64,000 bases of DNA from assembly GCF_050278625.1 (NCBI RefSeq), contig NZ_JBNNTI010000006.1:53882-117881 (forward strand). The letters are read 5' to 3'. Both the position numbers and the translations under genes were made by a program. This DNA comes from Viridibacillus sp050278625 (GTDB lineage Bacteria; Bacillota; Bacilli; Bacillales_A; Planococcaceae). The first letter of the stretch is position 1. Each line of letters opens with the position of its first letter. This document shows positions 54,860 through 63,685 of this stretch, in pieces. The notes under the pieces are model-generated. The model did not search any database, was not told the origin of the DNA, and worked only from the letters and a program-made list of their open reading frames with translations.

Positions 54860-56284
54860 GTGATGATTGATGTGACTGAACAAAAGCAAAGAGTAGCCGT
54901 TATCGGTGGTGGGATTACAGGCTTAGCTGCTGCGTTCTATTTGCAACAAGAGGCTAAAGAAAAAAAACTTCCATTAGAAATAGTACTGATTGAATCTTCT
55001 CATCGTTTAGGTGGTAAGATTCAAACTGTACGTAAGGAAAAATTTATCATTGAACGTGGTCCAAACTCATTTGTTGATAATAATAATTGTATGTCCAAAT
55101 TAGTAAAAGACTTAGGAATCGAAGACCAACTTATTCGAAGTGAAGCAGGTCAAACTTACATTACAGCCAATGAAAAACTATATCCAGTACCAGCAGAATC
55201 AATTTTGGGGATTCCCACAAAGTTATCTTCCTTTTTAGCTTCTGATATTGTGTCATGGAGTGGTAAAGTACGTGCTACATGTGACCTATGGCTTCCTCGG
55301 TCTAGAATACAAGAAGATCAGCCATTAGGGAGATTTATGCGAAGAAGGTTTGGTAAGGAGACTGTTGAGAATATTATCGAACCGCTTTTATTAGGTGTTT
55401 CTGCTGGAGATATAGATATACTTAGTCTACAAGCGAATTTTCCAAAGCTTATCGAAATGGAAAAGGAATATAGAAGTTTAATAATAGGGATGAAAAACGC
55501 CCCTTCTGATATTACTATTAACGAATTGCAAGGTAATAAAAAGCGTCCTTTCCAAACTTTTAAAAATGGTCTTGAAACGTTGATTGAGGCATTAGAAGCT
55601 CAGCTAATAGATACGACTATTTTGAAAAGTGTCAAAGTGGAATCGATTGCAAAGACAGCGCATCAAGTAACATTATCTCTGAATAATAAAACCTCAATTG
55701 CAGCGGATGCAGTAATATTAGCTACACCACATCTGATAACCCAAAAAATGTTTGCCAATCAAGGTTTATTACAAAGTTTGCAAGAAATTCCCCTATCGAC
55801 TGTCGCTACTGTTTCGATGGCATTTCCCATTGAAGCAATAGATGAAAGTTTTACTGGTTCTAGATTCGCTGTTCCGCGTAATAGTGATTTTTCAATTACA
55901 TCGTGTTTATTGACACATCGAAAATGGCCGTCATTTGTTCCAGATGGCTATGCGTTGTTGGAAGTCTCTGTAGGACGTTCTGGAGATGAAGCAATAGTAG
56001 ATTTATCGGATAGTGAGATTGAGAAGATTGTATTACAAGATATAAATAGAGTGACCCTGATAAAAGGAAGTCCTTTGTTTACAGTTGTTTCAAGATGGAA
56101 AGAAACAATGCCTCAATATACAGTTGGGCACGCTCAGCGCGTGGAATTAGCCAAACAAGATTTAAATGAACACTTTCCGACGGTGAAGTTGGTAGGAAGT
56201 TCGTATGAAGGTACAAGCTTACCAAATTGTGTTGACAACGCTCGAAGCGCAGTGGATGAGCTATTAATAAAGTTATTTGAATAA
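54860..56284 (+). CDS. hemY: Coproporphyrinogen III oxidase CgoX (HemY)
   Basis: A 474-aa FAD enzyme: VAVIGGGITGLAAAFYLQQ (dinucleotide-binding), ESSHRLGGKIQTV, RGPNSFVDNN near the active site and a C-terminal FAD segment LVGSSYEGTSLPNCVDNARS. It oxidises coproporphyrinogen to coproporphyrin in the Gram-positive route. It starts 6 bases after hemH; the exact start (54860 or a codon or so later) is uncertain. A terminator follows. Confidence 0.9.
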   Translation: MMIDVTEQKQRVAVIGGGITGLAAAFYLQQEAKEKKLPLEIVLIESSHRLGGKIQTVRKEKFIIERGPNSFVDNNNCMSKLVKDLGIEDQLIRSEAGQTYITANEKLYPVPAESILGIPTKLSSFLASDIVSWSGKVRATCDLWLPRSRIQEDQPLGRFMRRRFGKETVENIIEPLLLGVSAGDIDILSLQANFPKLIEMEKEYRSLIIGMKNAPSDITINELQGNKKRPFQTFKNGLETLIEALEAQLIDTTILKSVKVESIAKTAHQVTLSLNNKTSIAADAVILATPHLITQKMFANQGLLQSLQEIPLSTVATVSMAFPIEAIDESFTGSRFAVPRNSDFSITSCLLTHRKWPSFVPDGYALLEVSVGRSGDEAIVDLSDSEIEKIVLQDINRVTLIKGSPLFTVVSRWKETMPQYTVGHAQRVELAKQDLNEHFPTVKLVGSSYEGTSLPNCVDNARSAVDELLIKLFE

Positions 56285-56286
56285 TG

Positions 56287-56337
56287 AAGTCGTTCTTTTC
56301 GTTGGTTTACATATAGCCTACAGAAGAGCGATTTTTT
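56287..56337 (+). terminator. Terminator of hemEHY
   Basis: Stem TCGTTCTT / AAGAGCGA (one G-T pair) with a wide loop and a T7 tail. Confidence 0.6.
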
Positions 56338-56346
56338 TGTGGCTTA

Positions 56347-56748
56347 GGCCCACAGGATGTGGGTCACATAACCGTTGCGGCAGGACGCCGTGAACTTAGG
56401 TTATGTTCCATTATAAGGGCGTCCTCAGCATTTCAGAGTCCAGTTCCAAGCGCTAGCTGCTCGAGGTCGCTTCGGTCTCTCGGCACAAGACTGAAAGTGC
56501 GTCTTGTGTTCGAGTCCTCCAGCGCTTGTCGGGGGCCCACAGGATGTGGGTCACATAACCGTTGCGGTGGGACGCCGTGAACTTAGGTTATGTTCCTTTA
56601 GAAAGGCGTCCTCAGCATTTCGGAGTGTCCAGCTTCGGACGCCAGCTGCTCGGGTCACTTCGGTCTCTCGGACAAAAGCTGGAAAGATGCTTTTGTTTCG
56701 AGTCCTCCAGTGCCTGTCGCAGCTTGAAGGGCGTCCTCAGCATTGCAA
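56347..56748 (+). repeat. Second large block of structured repeats (two A, two B units)
   Basis: A units at 56347-56404 and 56534-56591: hairpin CCCAC-AGGAT-GTGGG replaces CCAAC/GTTGG of the other arrays; outer ATAACC/GGTTAT replaces GCAACC/GGTTGC; inner GCGGC-AGGAC-GCCGT replaces GCGAC/GTCGC. B units at about 56436 (truncated before its 3' outer arm) and 56625-56741: outer GGACGCC/GGCGTCC, second stem AGCTGC/GCAGCT, arm CAAAAGC/GCTTTTG. Each A unit ends in a B-type tail (GGCGTCCTCAGCATTT). Nearly every stem position that changed did so on both strands. The ORFs here are by-products. Confidence 0.85.
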
Positions 56749-56822
56749 TTTGTTCACAAATTGCTTTGCTTTCTTTCATTATTATTTCACATTTATAAAG
56801 TATGATAAAAAGGGGAGGGGTG

Positions 56823-57788
56823 ATGGGATTGAGAAAGAGTGTTACGGTCATCATATTATTTGTTTTACTGCTCCTTTTTGGGTGTGGAAAGGATGCGTAC
56901 CCTGCGATTCCAGCAGATACTTCCTTTATTGCAGCAGTCAATATACAGCAGCCTTCAATAACTTTTGTGAATGAAAATCTTAATGTATTTGCTACTTGGC
57001 AATTAGAGAAAGCTTACACAGGAGCTACTTTGATTGGTCAACAATATATATTGCTTTATGGTAATCAATTAGAGAGTGCAGACGTTTTTAATTTAGCTAC
57101 CGGAGAAATTACGTATTCCATTGCAACTGGAGTTGGAGTGACGAATGCGATTTATGCACAGGATAAGAAAATGTTCTATATTGCAAATGGTAAAACAAAT
57201 CGCGTTACATCTTTCACTGCTCAAGGAGAGCAAGTCGCTGAGCAGAAGGTTGGGAATTATCCAATGTCGATGCTAATCCATGGACAAAATTTGTATGTAG
57301 TTAATTATAAAGATACAAAACTTTCAGTCCTTGATGCAAAGTCTCTTGAAACAAAAGATAAGTGGCAGATTCCAAAATCCTCTCACGGAATGGCCGCTTT
57401 AGATAAAAGAAGAGAACTATGGCTTGGTGGACACGGTGCAGGGATGAAGCCGAATACTACTGTCGATATTTTTGATATAGATAAGGGCAAGAAGAATCGT
57501 GAGCTTTCACTACCTATGATGCCAATCGGTTTTGCGGTAGATAATGACCGAATATATGTCGTCAGTCATGGGCAAAGTCAATTATATGAAGTAAATGGTG
57601 ACGGACATATAATGAATAAACAAGAAATTGGTGCGAATCCATTTGCGGTGCAACTTTTTGAACAATATGTCGTAGTGGCAGGGTACGATGATCAAACATT
57701 ATACTTTATGAAAAATAATAATGTTACAAAGAAAGTTAAAGTTGATAAAGGTCCATTTCAATTGATTGTAAGGGAGATGAACAAATGA
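56823..57788 (+). CDS. Lipoprotein with YncE-like beta-propeller
   Basis: A 321-aa lipoprotein (signal MGLRKSVTVIILFVLLLLFGC, Cys at 21). The mature part has repeated four-strand blades with YVVNYKDTKLSVLDAKSLET and VDIFDIDKGKKNRELSLP, typical of YncE/40-residue propeller repeats. GGGGAGG precedes ATG 56823; a TTG two codons later is possible. Its stop overlaps the response regulator start by four bases, so it belongs to a four-gene operon with a two-component system; it may act as the outer sensor or scaffold. Confidence 0.65.
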   Translation: MGLRKSVTVIILFVLLLLFGCGKDAYPAIPADTSFIAAVNIQQPSITFVNENLNVFATWQLEKAYTGATLIGQQYILLYGNQLESADVFNLATGEITYSIATGVGVTNAIYAQDKKMFYIANGKTNRVTSFTAQGEQVAEQKVGNYPMSMLIHGQNLYVVNYKDTKLSVLDAKSLETKDKWQIPKSSHGMAALDKRRELWLGGHGAGMKPNTTVDIFDIDKGKKNRELSLPMMPIGFAVDNDRIYVVSHGQSQLYEVNGDGHIMNKQEIGANPFAVQLFEQYVVVAGYDDQTLYFMKNNNVTKKVKVDKGPFQLIVREMNK

Positions 57789-58468
57789 CATCTATTCTAA
57801 TTGTAGATGATGAACAAGATATGAGAAATTTAATCGATATAATGTTGAAAAAGTCAAGATTTCAAACACTACAAGCTGAAAACGGCCACGTTGCTATCAA
57901 TATCCTCTCACAAGAGAATGTCGACTTAGTGTTGCTTGATGTTATGATGCCGGGGATAGATGGCTTTCAAGTATGCGAAGAAATTCGTAAGACTTCGAAT
58001 GTACCGATTATTTTCCTGACTGCAAAGGATGCGAATGAGGACAAGGTAAAAGGTTTAACGATTGGTGCGGATGATTATATAGTAAAACCATTTACTTCCA
58101 CAGAGCTAGTAGCTCGAATCGTAGCTGTATTACGTCGCATGGGAAATACTCCTGTGGAAATGGACGTAAAGCATTTATGCAAAGGTACAATTGATTTGGA
58201 CGAGGTATCGAGAAAAGTATTTGTAGCTGGAAATGTAATTCCACTAACATTAAAAGAATTTGATTTACTACATTTATTTATGACAAATGAAAATACGGTT
58301 TATACACGGGAACAATTATTAGAGATTTTATGGGGCATAGATTATGCAGGGGGAACCAGAACAGTAGATACACATATTAAAACACTTCGATTAAAATTAG
58401 GAAAAGAAGCCGGTAAATTTATTCACACTGTATGGGGGCTAGGGTATCGTTTTGAGGTAGGACTATGA
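57785..58468 (+). CDS. OmpR/PhoB-family response regulator
   Basis: A 227-aa protein: receiver domain (DDEQDMRN, phosphoacceptor Asp in LLDVMMPG near 52, FLTAKDA, Lys in YIVKPF) and a C-terminal winged helix (PLTLKEFDLLHLFMTNENTV YTREQLLE...GTRTVDTHIKTLRLKLG). Overlaps both neighbours by four bases. It probably regulates its own operon. Confidence 0.88.
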   Translation: MTSILIVDDEQDMRNLIDIMLKKSRFQTLQAENGHVAINILSQENVDLVLLDVMMPGIDGFQVCEEIRKTSNVPIIFLTAKDANEDKVKGLTIGADDYIVKPFTSTELVARIVAVLRRMGNTPVEMDVKHLCKGTIDLDEVSRKVFVAGNVIPLTLKEFDLLHLFMTNENTVYTREQLLEILWGIDYAGGTRTVDTHIKTLRLKLGKEAGKFIHTVWGLGYRFEVGL

Positions 58469-59856
58469 AAAAACTATCATCGCGCATTTGGGCAATGATT
58501 TTAGTTTTTTTAACACTAACGGTTCTTTTTATGTACATACTAACCCATTTTTTATATGAACGATTGTATGTCAAAGATACGGAACAGTCGATGATTGAAG
58601 TTGGGGAGAAATTGGCAACAATTTACGAGGGTGGTAAAGTAACCGACGATTTAATCGCGCAAATTGATGATTATAATAACTATTCAGATATCTCTGTATT
58701 TGCCGTTAGAAATCCACGTGAACTAAGTGCTTGTGTACCATTTGATATTGATTATAAAACATTGATTGGTGCAGACGAGCGTCAACAGCTTCTACAAGAA
58801 CAAGCTGTTACCAAGATGGGATATGAGGAGCGCTTTGATCGGCAAATTATTTCTGTCATAATACCGCTAACAGATCAAAATCGTTTAGAAGGCATTATTT
58901 ATATCTATTTTCCATTAGCGAAAATATCGGAATTGGCATCTAAAGAAGTTATTTTTTTATTAGGAAGTGCAGCAGTATTTTTAATAATAGTAGGTTTTGG
59001 TATTTATAAAGGAATAGGGCATATTATGAAGCCACTTAATGCTTTGCAAAATGCGGCAGAGAAGATGGCTGACGGGAACTATGAAACGAGAGTACGAGTT
59101 ACATCTAAGGACGAAATAGGTCGGTTATCAGAAACCTTTAATAAAATGGCGACCGCTATTCAACAAGAGGATGAGGCGCAAAGAAGTTTTTTAGCTACTG
59201 TATCACATGAATTACGAACTCCTATTAGTTATGTAAAAGGATATGGAGAAGTTATTAAAGAAGGGATAATTCCTGAACAAGAACAGCATGAGACGATTTC
59301 CTTAATCGTTCGAGAAGCTAATCGTATGGAGAAGCTGACAAATGAATTGTTACAATTATCACGAGCAACTAATTTATCTGAACCTATTGCATTATATCCG
59401 TTGCCGCTCGCTGAAACGATTCGTGAGGTAGTGTTATTAACAGAGCAACAAGCACATAAAAAGGACATGCAGGTGAATGTTAATGTTAGTGATGAAATCA
59501 TCGTCAATGCAGATGAAGAAAAATTAAAGCAAATTTTCATCAACTTAATTGAAAATGCATTACGGTATTCTAATAACAACACATCGATTGAAATCACTGC
59601 AAAAGCTAATGGGAAATTGGCAGTTATTCAAATGGAAGATCATGGAATTGGTATTCCAGCTGAAGATCTACCTCATGTAACAGAGAGGTTTTATAGAGTA
59701 AATAAAGCGAGAAGCCGTAGTGATGGCGGAAGTGGATTAGGTCTTTCAATTGTTGAGCAGCTTGTCAAATTGCATGATGGAACTTGGCAAATTGATAGTG
59801 AGTTAGGAAAAGGGACAACGATTACAATACAAATACCAATGGTAGAGGAGTTTTAA
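58465..59856 (+). CDS. Membrane sensor histidine kinase
   Basis: A 463-aa kinase: membrane helices at about 8-31 and 162-184 around a 130-residue external sensor region, HAMP domain (about 185-240), HisKA with the phospho-His in TVSHELRTPISY (about 248), and the ATPase motifs NLIENALRYSNN, EDHGIGIP and GSGLGLSIVEQLV. Partner of the preceding regulator. The signal is unknown; neighbours suggest an envelope or metal cue. Confidence 0.87.
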   Translation: MKKLSSRIWAMILVFLTLTVLFMYILTHFLYERLYVKDTEQSMIEVGEKLATIYEGGKVTDDLIAQIDDYNNYSDISVFAVRNPRELSACVPFDIDYKTLIGADERQQLLQEQAVTKMGYEERFDRQIISVIIPLTDQNRLEGIIYIYFPLAKISELASKEVIFLLGSAAVFLIIVGFGIYKGIGHIMKPLNALQNAAEKMADGNYETRVRVTSKDEIGRLSETFNKMATAIQQEDEAQRSFLATVSHELRTPISYVKGYGEVIKEGIIPEQEQHETISLIVREANRMEKLTNELLQLSRATNLSEPIALYPLPLAETIREVVLLTEQQAHKKDMQVNVNVSDEIIVNADEEKLKQIFINLIENALRYSNNNTSIEITAKANGKLAVIQMEDHGIGIPAEDLPHVTERFYRVNKARSRSDGGSGLGLSIVEQLVKLHDGTWQIDSELGKGTTITIQIPMVEEF

Positions 59857-60371
59857 TGATGAAGAAATGGATAATTAGTTTATTAGTAATAACAGGTTTA
59901 CTAGCAGGGTGTAATAATGATAAAAAGCAAGAAGACAATGTATCAAACAATGAAGGAACAACTGTGGAAGTGAAAGTTGATATCTTAACACCTGAAAAAG
60001 TGGATGCAAATAAAGAAATTGAATTAGCTGCACATGTAACACAAGGTGGAGAAGATGTGAATGATGCAGATGACGTGAAATTTGAAGTATGGGAATCAGG
60101 TATGCGTGAAGATGGGCAAATGATTGAAGGTAAACTCGATCAAAATGGGGAATATAAAGCGACTATCACATTAGACCATGATGGTGTTTACTATATGTTT
60201 GCTCATACGAATGCTCGAGGCCTTCATGTCATGCCAAAACAAAAATTAATTGTGGGTAATCCAGATATGAGTAAAGTGAAAGAAGAATCAAAAGATGGCT
60301 CAAAAGATATGAATCATATGAATATGCATGATAAAAAAGATGAAGAAACATCTGATCATTCATCAAAATAA
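59856..60371 (+). CDS. YtkA/FixH-like lipoprotein with His/Met-rich tail
   Basis: A 171-aa lipoprotein (MMKKWIISLLVITGLLAGC, Cys at 19). The mature domain (about 35-135) is beta-sandwich-like, VKVDILTPEKVDANKEIELA ... YYMFAHTNARGLHVMPKQKL, as in YtkA/FixH proteins. The C-terminus is charged and rich in His and Met (DMNHMNMHDKKDEETSDHSS), a composition seen in copper-binding proteins. Its ATG overlaps the kinase stop codon. Copper handling by this operon is an inference. Confidence 0.65.
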   Translation: MMKKWIISLLVITGLLAGCNNDKKQEDNVSNNEGTTVEVKVDILTPEKVDANKEIELAAHVTQGGEDVNDADDVKFEVWESGMREDGQMIEGKLDQNGEYKATITLDHDGVYYMFAHTNARGLHVMPKQKLIVGNPDMSKVKEESKDGSKDMNHMNMHDKKDEETSDHSSK

Positions 60372-60429
60372 AATAGAGAACTAATTTGTATGAAAAATAC
60401 TTGCAACTTTCATTTGTTGCGTGTAGAAT

Positions 60430-60470
60430 AAATGACCAGATGACTAAAATGGTTTTCTGGTCATTTTTAT
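60430..60470 (+). terminator. Terminator of the two-component operon
   Basis: Stem AAATGACCAG(A) with (T)CTGGTCATTT and T5 tail. Confidence 0.8.
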
Positions 60471-60497
60471 TTAATACGAAAGTGGGTGAGAAACAAA

Positions 60498-61067
60498 ATG
60501 GACCGCAGACAAGAAATACTAGAAGCGGCTTCGAAATCATTTTCTCTTTTTGGATATAAAGCTACTACAATGGATCAAGTAGCGAAAATCGCGAACGTAG
60601 GGAAAGGAACTATTTATACTTTTTTTAGTAATAAAGAAATCCTTTTTCAAGAGATTGTCGTGAAAATGATTCAAGAAATGAAAACGGCAGCAAATGAAGC
60701 AATCTCAGCTGAACAGACATTCCAGCAAAATGCACATGCGGTGTTAATGAAAGTTTTAGAGTTTCGAGAAGTACACCTTCTGTATGCGAAATTGATTGAA
60801 GAAGAAAAGGAACTAAGAACACCTGCTGTGAAACATGTGCTCATTCGAATTGAACAAGAAGTTGTTAACTTTGTTGGTGATAAAATTAAAACAGCCATTA
60901 TCAAAGGGGAAATTCGGGAATGTGAACCAGATCTAGTTGCATATCTTTTATTAAAAGCTTATTTCGGTTTTGTAGCTGACTGGGGAGAAACGCATGATTT
61001 TGAACTATCAGAAGAGAAAATAGCTTTAATGTTTCGAGATACCATTTTTCGGGGTCTCTTACCTTGA
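60498..61067 (+). CDS. yhgD: TetR-family regulator YhgD
   Basis: A 189-aa protein: N-terminal TetR helix-turn-helix (YKATTMDQVAKIANVGKGTIYTFFSNKEILF split here for reading: TTMDQVAKIANVGKGTIYTF) and a helical ligand domain. It sits 69 bases before yhgE, and the same pair follows hemEHY in B. subtilis, so it probably represses yhgE. ATG 60498 lies 8-12 bases after GTGGGTGAG; an upstream GTG at 60486 would overlap that site. Confidence 0.82.
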   Translation: MDRRQEILEAASKSFSLFGYKATTMDQVAKIANVGKGTIYTFFSNKEILFQEIVVKMIQEMKTAANEAISAEQTFQQNAHAVLMKVLEFREVHLLYAKLIEEEKELRTPAVKHVLIRIEQEVVNFVGDKIKTAIIKGEIRECEPDLVAYLLLKAYFGFVADWGETHDFELSEEKIALMFRDTIFRGLLP

Positions 61068-61136
61068 GACTCTTTTTTTGAATAAAAACGACTGATTGAG
61101 AGATTTAGTCACTTAGTTTTATAGGAGGAATGAAGA

Positions 61137-63611
61137 ATGATTAAGGCAGAGTTTGCAAAAATTCTCCGCACGAAAAAAATGCTAATTGCTATTATTGCAG
61201 TTCTTTTCGTTCCTGTACTATATGCAGGTATGTTCCTATGGGCTTTCTGGGATCCATACGCAAATTTACAGGATTTACCGGTAGCTCTTGTCAACAATGA
61301 TAAAGGTGCCGAAATAGAAGGAAAAGAAAAGCAATTAGGTAAAGATTTAGTCGATAATCTAAGAGATAGTAAAGAATTTAAATTTGTTGAAGTATCTAAG
61401 GCAAAAGGAGAGGAAGGATTAAAGGATCGCGATTATTATATTTTAATTGAAATTCCTGAAGACTTCTCAAAAAATGCTGGTACTTTATTAGAAGATAATC
61501 CTGAACAAATGAAAATTATTTACCGACCAAATGAAGGATACAACTTCTTAGGTGGACAAATCGGTAATACAGCAATGGAGCTTGTGCGTGCTGAAGTAAA
61601 TAAAAAAGTTTCTGCTACATATGCAGAAACACTATTTGATAATATTGCAAAATTAGGAGACGGTTTCGGGGATGCAGCTGATGGTGCTGTTAAACTTGAA
61701 AAAGGCTCTAAAAAATTAAAAGACGGTGCTAGCCAATTAAAAGATGGTATCGGAACTGCTACAGATGGTGCCACTCAACTAAATGATGGTGCTAAAACAG
61801 CAGCAAAAGGTTCAACCGATTTAAAAAATGGTATTGATTCAGCGGCAGAAGGTGCAGGCACTTTAAATAGTGGAGCTCAAACCTTAGCAAAAGGTACATC
61901 TGAATTAAATACAGGTATTCTTTCTGCTAAAGACGGTTCAAATCAACTACAATCTGGTTCAACAGAATTGAAAAAAGGTACCGCTACTTTAGTAAAAGGT
62001 TTAGAAGGTAATACATCAAACATTAACGCATTAAATGACGGCGCACAAAAAGTGAATACAGGCGTTGGCACTTTAAGTGCTGGTTTAGGTCAATTAGCAC
62101 CTGGTGCACAAAATGTTTCTGCAGGAGTTACAAAACTAGTAGATGGCCTTGGAGCAATGACTGAAAAAGTTCCTGCTTTGAAAAAAGGTGTTAACGATAC
62201 AAATGATGGAGCTGCAGAATTAAGTGCGGGCACAAAAAAATTAGCAATGGGTACGAAACAACTAATTGCTCAAATTAATGCTATGGAAATTCCAGAAGCA
62301 CAAAAACAAGCTTTACTAAAAACAGCAGGAACAATTGATACATCTGCTGATAATTTAAGTGCAGGCGCAGGTAAATTAAGTGCAGGTACAGCAGAATTAA
62401 ACAAACAAGTTTCTACTATTCCAGTACCAACATCTGAACAAGCAACTTCACTAAAACAAGGTGCAACAACAGTTGCAGCTAGTTTAGATAAAATGAATAA
62501 AACCGTTAGTGGAGAATTAGCACCTGGTACAAAACAATTAGCTGGAGGTACTGATCAATTGGCTTCTAATTGGAGTTCTTCAATTGCAGGCGCTAAAAAA
62601 TTAGATGCCGGAGCAGGCCAACTGCAAGGCGGTTTAACTGATCTAACTGGTGGTATGGGTAAATTACAATCAGGATCAACCCAATTAGCTGACGGTTCAT
62701 TAAAACTTGCTGATGGTACTCAATCATTAACAAGTGGTCTTGGGCAATTACAAGACGGTTCAGGTAAACTTTCAACAGGTCTAGGTACATTAAGTGGTGG
62801 TACATCATCACTTGTAACGGGTCTAGATAAATTACAAGATGGTTCAGGTAAATTAAAAGACGGTACATCTGAATTAAAAGATGGTACTAACACATTACAA
62901 GGGAAATTAAAAGAAGCGAATGAAAAAGCTGCTGAAGTAAATGCAAATCAAAAAACTTATGACATGGTTGGCGAACCAGTAGCTGTTGAGAAACAAGAAA
63001 TTAACGCAGTACCTAACTACGGTACAGGTTTCGCGCCATACTTCTTAGCACTTGGTCTATTTGTAGGTGCGCTATTAATTACAATCGTCTTCCCATTAGT
63101 GGAACCAGCTATTAAACCAATTAATGGTATCTCATGGTTCACTAGTAAAGTTGCTGTTTTGGCAGTTGTTGGATTAGTTCAATCATTGGCTGCAGTGGCG
63201 ATAGTTATTTGGGGTCTAGATCTTGAGCCTATGAATATGGGGGCTTTCGTCTTAATGGCGATAGTAACAAGCTATACATTCCTAGCATTGACTCAAATGT
63301 TAGTATCAATTTTCTCTGATCCAGGTCGTTTTGTAGCTATCCTAATCTTGATTCTACAATTGACAACAAGTGCAGGTACATTCCCATTAGAATTAGTACC
63401 TAAACCATTGCATATCTTTAATACGTTATTACCAATGACATACTCTGTTCAAGGATTTAAAGCTGCAATTTCTACTGGTGATATGAGCTTCTTCTGGACA
63501 AATAGCGGTATCCTATGCGGCTTTATGGTAGGTTGTTTAGCTATTACATTCGGATATTTTGCATTAATCTTTAAAAAACGTCATTCAAATAGTGACGCTG
63601 TAGCAGAATAA
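61137..63611 (+). CDS. yhgE: YhgE/Pip-family membrane protein
   Basis: An 824-aa protein. One N-terminal helix (about 16-38) is followed by a conserved external region (DPYANLQDLPVALVNNDKGA), then about 400 residues (180-600) of short repeats built on L-x-D/S-G-x-x-x-L-x-x-G (for example GASQLKDGIGTATDGATQLN), and a C-terminal block of about five helices (about 640-815) of the ABC-2 type. The family includes the phage infection protein Pip of Lactococcus, a phage receptor. The repeat zone probably forms a long extracellular stalk. A terminator follows. Confidence 0.85.
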   Translation: MIKAEFAKILRTKKMLIAIIAVLFVPVLYAGMFLWAFWDPYANLQDLPVALVNNDKGAEIEGKEKQLGKDLVDNLRDSKEFKFVEVSKAKGEEGLKDRDYYILIEIPEDFSKNAGTLLEDNPEQMKIIYRPNEGYNFLGGQIGNTAMELVRAEVNKKVSATYAETLFDNIAKLGDGFGDAADGAVKLEKGSKKLKDGASQLKDGIGTATDGATQLNDGAKTAAKGSTDLKNGIDSAAEGAGTLNSGAQTLAKGTSELNTGILSAKDGSNQLQSGSTELKKGTATLVKGLEGNTSNINALNDGAQKVNTGVGTLSAGLGQLAPGAQNVSAGVTKLVDGLGAMTEKVPALKKGVNDTNDGAAELSAGTKKLAMGTKQLIAQINAMEIPEAQKQALLKTAGTIDTSADNLSAGAGKLSAGTAELNKQVSTIPVPTSEQATSLKQGATTVAASLDKMNKTVSGELAPGTKQLAGGTDQLASNWSSSIAGAKKLDAGAGQLQGGLTDLTGGMGKLQSGSTQLADGSLKLADGTQSLTSGLGQLQDGSGKLSTGLGTLSGGTSSLVTGLDKLQDGSGKLKDGTSELKDGTNTLQGKLKEANEKAAEVNANQKTYDMVGEPVAVEKQEINAVPNYGTGFAPYFLALGLFVGALLITIVFPLVEPAIKPINGISWFTSKVAVLAVVGLVQSLAAVAIVIWGLDLEPMNMGAFVLMAIVTSYTFLALTQMLVSIFSDPGRFVAILILILQLTTSAGTFPLELVPKPLHIFNTLLPMTYSVQGFKAAISTGDMSFFWTNSGILCGFMVGCLAITFGYFALIFKKRHSNSDAVAE

Positions 63612-63615
63612 TATT

Positions 63616-63656
63616 TAAAAAGGTTAAAGAGCGAAAGGAGCTCTTTAACCTTTTTT
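63616..63656. terminator. Terminator between yhgE and the IS30 element
   Basis: A 15-bp stem AAAAGGTTAAAGAGC with its complement and T6 tail; flanking A run makes it usable from both sides. Confidence 0.85.
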
Positions 63657-63685
63657 GTTAAAATTTTTTTATAAAAGTTACTTTG

